Shown here piece by piece: positions 63,572 through 64,000 of a stretch of DNA of 64,000 nucleotides. Source of the stretch: Bacteroidaceae bacterium (GTDB lineage Bacteria; Bacteroidota; Bacteroidia; Bacteroidales; Bacteroidaceae); NCBI GenBank assembly GCA_024398665.1, contig JAKSIS010000010.1, positions 1 to 64,000 of the forward strand, given 5' to 3'. Each line of letters begins with the position of its first letter. Within the stretch, counting starts at the first letter, position 1. Both the position numbers and the translations under genes were made by a program. Under the pieces are notes generated by a model, which was not told the origin of the DNA, did no database searches, and saw only the letters and a list, made by a program, of their open reading frames with translations.

Positions 63572-63630
63572 TTTTCCACCCATTGGAGAAAAAAACAGCG
63601 CATTTGCAGTACAATCTCCAAAAAAAAAGA

Positions 63631-63648
63631 TACCTTTGCACCGCTTTT
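63631..63648 (+). promoter_or_regulatory. tRNA-Pro promoter
   Basis: TACCTTTG (63631-63638) followed by GCACCGCTTTT, the same 14-nt block TTTGCACCGCTTTT as in the tRNA-Val and tRNA-Gln promoters. TTTG at 63603-63606, 24 bp upstream, may be the -33 box. A small hairpin (CAGGA-gt-TCCTG) follows in the leader. Confidence 0.65.
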
Positions 63649-63677
63649 CAGGAGTTCCTGTTGGAACCCGCAGTCAT

Positions 63678-63753
63678 CGGGGTGTAGCTCAGCCCGGTTT
63701 AGAGTACGCGTCTGGGGGGCGTGTGGTCGCTGGTTCGAATCCAGTCACCCCGA
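63678..63753 (+). tRNA. tRNA-Pro (anticodon GGG)
   Basis: A 76-nt cloverleaf starting CGGGGTG with 3' partner CACCCCG. D-arm with GCTCAGCCCGGTTTAGAGT, anticodon loop CTGGGGG whose positions 34-36 are GGG (reads CCC), and T-arm with GTTCGAATC. The anticodon stem holds two G-U pairs. Discriminator A; CCA is not encoded. A terminator hairpin follows. Confidence 0.93.
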
Positions 63754-63765
63754 CTGAAAGTAAAT

Positions 63766-63806
63766 ATGATAGATGCTTGAAATTCAGGCATCTATCATTG
63801 TTTTTT
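63766..63806 (+). terminator. Terminator after tRNA-Pro
   Basis: An 11-bp stem (ATGATAGATGC with GCATCTATCAT), extendable with weaker pairs, followed by TGTTTTTT. Beyond it, positions 63807-64000 hold an open frame with no recognisable product, and I find no gene in them. Confidence 0.85.
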
Positions 63807-64000
63807 AAGGGTACTTCCCCTGCGGGCGTCTTGCCAAAGTATCAGTTGCGCCAGGTATATTTCCAGCCGCTTTCGTGGTTCCCGCCAAAGTGGGATGCAA
63901 GCACATTGTTTCTGCTTCATGTAGGGCACATCATTGCCGCTGACCCCTTCATATCAGCGCAGTCGGCGGCAGTCATCCGGGTTAGAACGCTCTGAGAGAC

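Noticed and set aside
62981..63583. A 200-codon open frame on the minus strand opposite the cysteine-rich gene
   Set aside because: No recognisable domain, and it runs into the coding start of the large barrel gene. Codon choice favours the plus strand.

Overview
This window reads as a stretch of the core chromosome of a Bacteroidales bacterium (phylum Bacteroidota), GC roughly 50-53% by eye. The evidence is the Bacteroidota-type promoter core (TAnnTTTG at -7, often with a TTTG/TTG box 18-21 bp upstream), a TonB with an acidic linker, a PorQ-like protein beside cmk and ispH, a five-repeat DUF349 protein, a DUF5683 protein beside parAB, and an outer-membrane barrel with a CarboxypepD-like N-terminus. 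Gene content does not fix the family or genus. I see no insertion sequence, prophage, CRISPR array or rRNA operon.

Layout. 1-1.5 kb: tRNA-Val and trpS. 1.5-12.7 kb: a long leftward block, recQ-guaB-three parvulin/SurA-type periplasmic chaperones-an OstA/LptA-like protein-a small membrane protein-mutL, with gaps of at most 33 bp. 12.8-16.1 kb: the proteostasis run tig-clpP-clpX, also leftward. 16.3-18.9 kb, rightward: lptB and a secreted M6 metalloprotease with a Por-type C-terminal tail. 18.9-26.4 kb, leftward: der, era, rpmF, DUF177, an orphan histidine kinase, tatD, a conserved unknown, a polyprenyl synthase and tonB. 26.5-34 kb, rightward: porQ-cmk-ispH, then a four-gene L-fucose (or L-galactose) oxidation and uptake operon, then a small outer-membrane barrel. 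34-38.1 kb, leftward: DUF349, mgtE, rsmA. 38.2-41.4 kb, rightward: a rhodanese/metallo-beta-lactamase lipoprotein, a flippase-like membrane protein and meaB. 41.5 kb: tRNA-Gln. 41.7-44.9 kb: rsfS-ftsH-cdsA; lpxB converges on cdsA. 46.1-52.1 kb: parA-parB-DUF5683-mltD-rel, converging on a MerR/M23 pair. 53.5-59.9 kb: alaS, an alpha/beta hydrolase, a RecD-like helicase on the opposite strand, a conserved unknown and rsmD. 60-63.6 kb: a large outer-membrane barrel protein and a small cysteine-rich orphan. 63.7 kb: tRNA-Pro.

How it fits together. Most genes are housekeeping: translation (trpS, alaS, rpmF, rsmA, rsmD, rsfS, era, der), proteostasis (tig, clpPX, ftsH), envelope building (OstA/LptA-like, lptB, lpxB, cdsA, SurA-like chaperones, tonB), genome maintenance (mutL, recQ, parAB) and stringent control (rel). 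The only clear catabolic module is the fucose-type operon at 29.1-33.2 kb.

I found no unmistakable new system. The items most worth a second look are: an 18-nt promoter/leader block shared by all three tRNA genes; a perfect inverted repeat filling the spacer of the recQ promoter; a palindrome over the fucose-operon promoter; the absence of fabH between rpmF and era; a MutL without the usual endonuclease motifs; an N-terminal rhodanese fused to an MBL hydrolase in one lipoprotein; the Gly/Arg/Met-rich tail of the 1043-residue barrel protein; and the cysteine-rich orphan upstream of tRNA-Pro. Stretches outside genes and regulatory sites are short. Positions 1-107 and 63807-64000 hold nothing I can identify.
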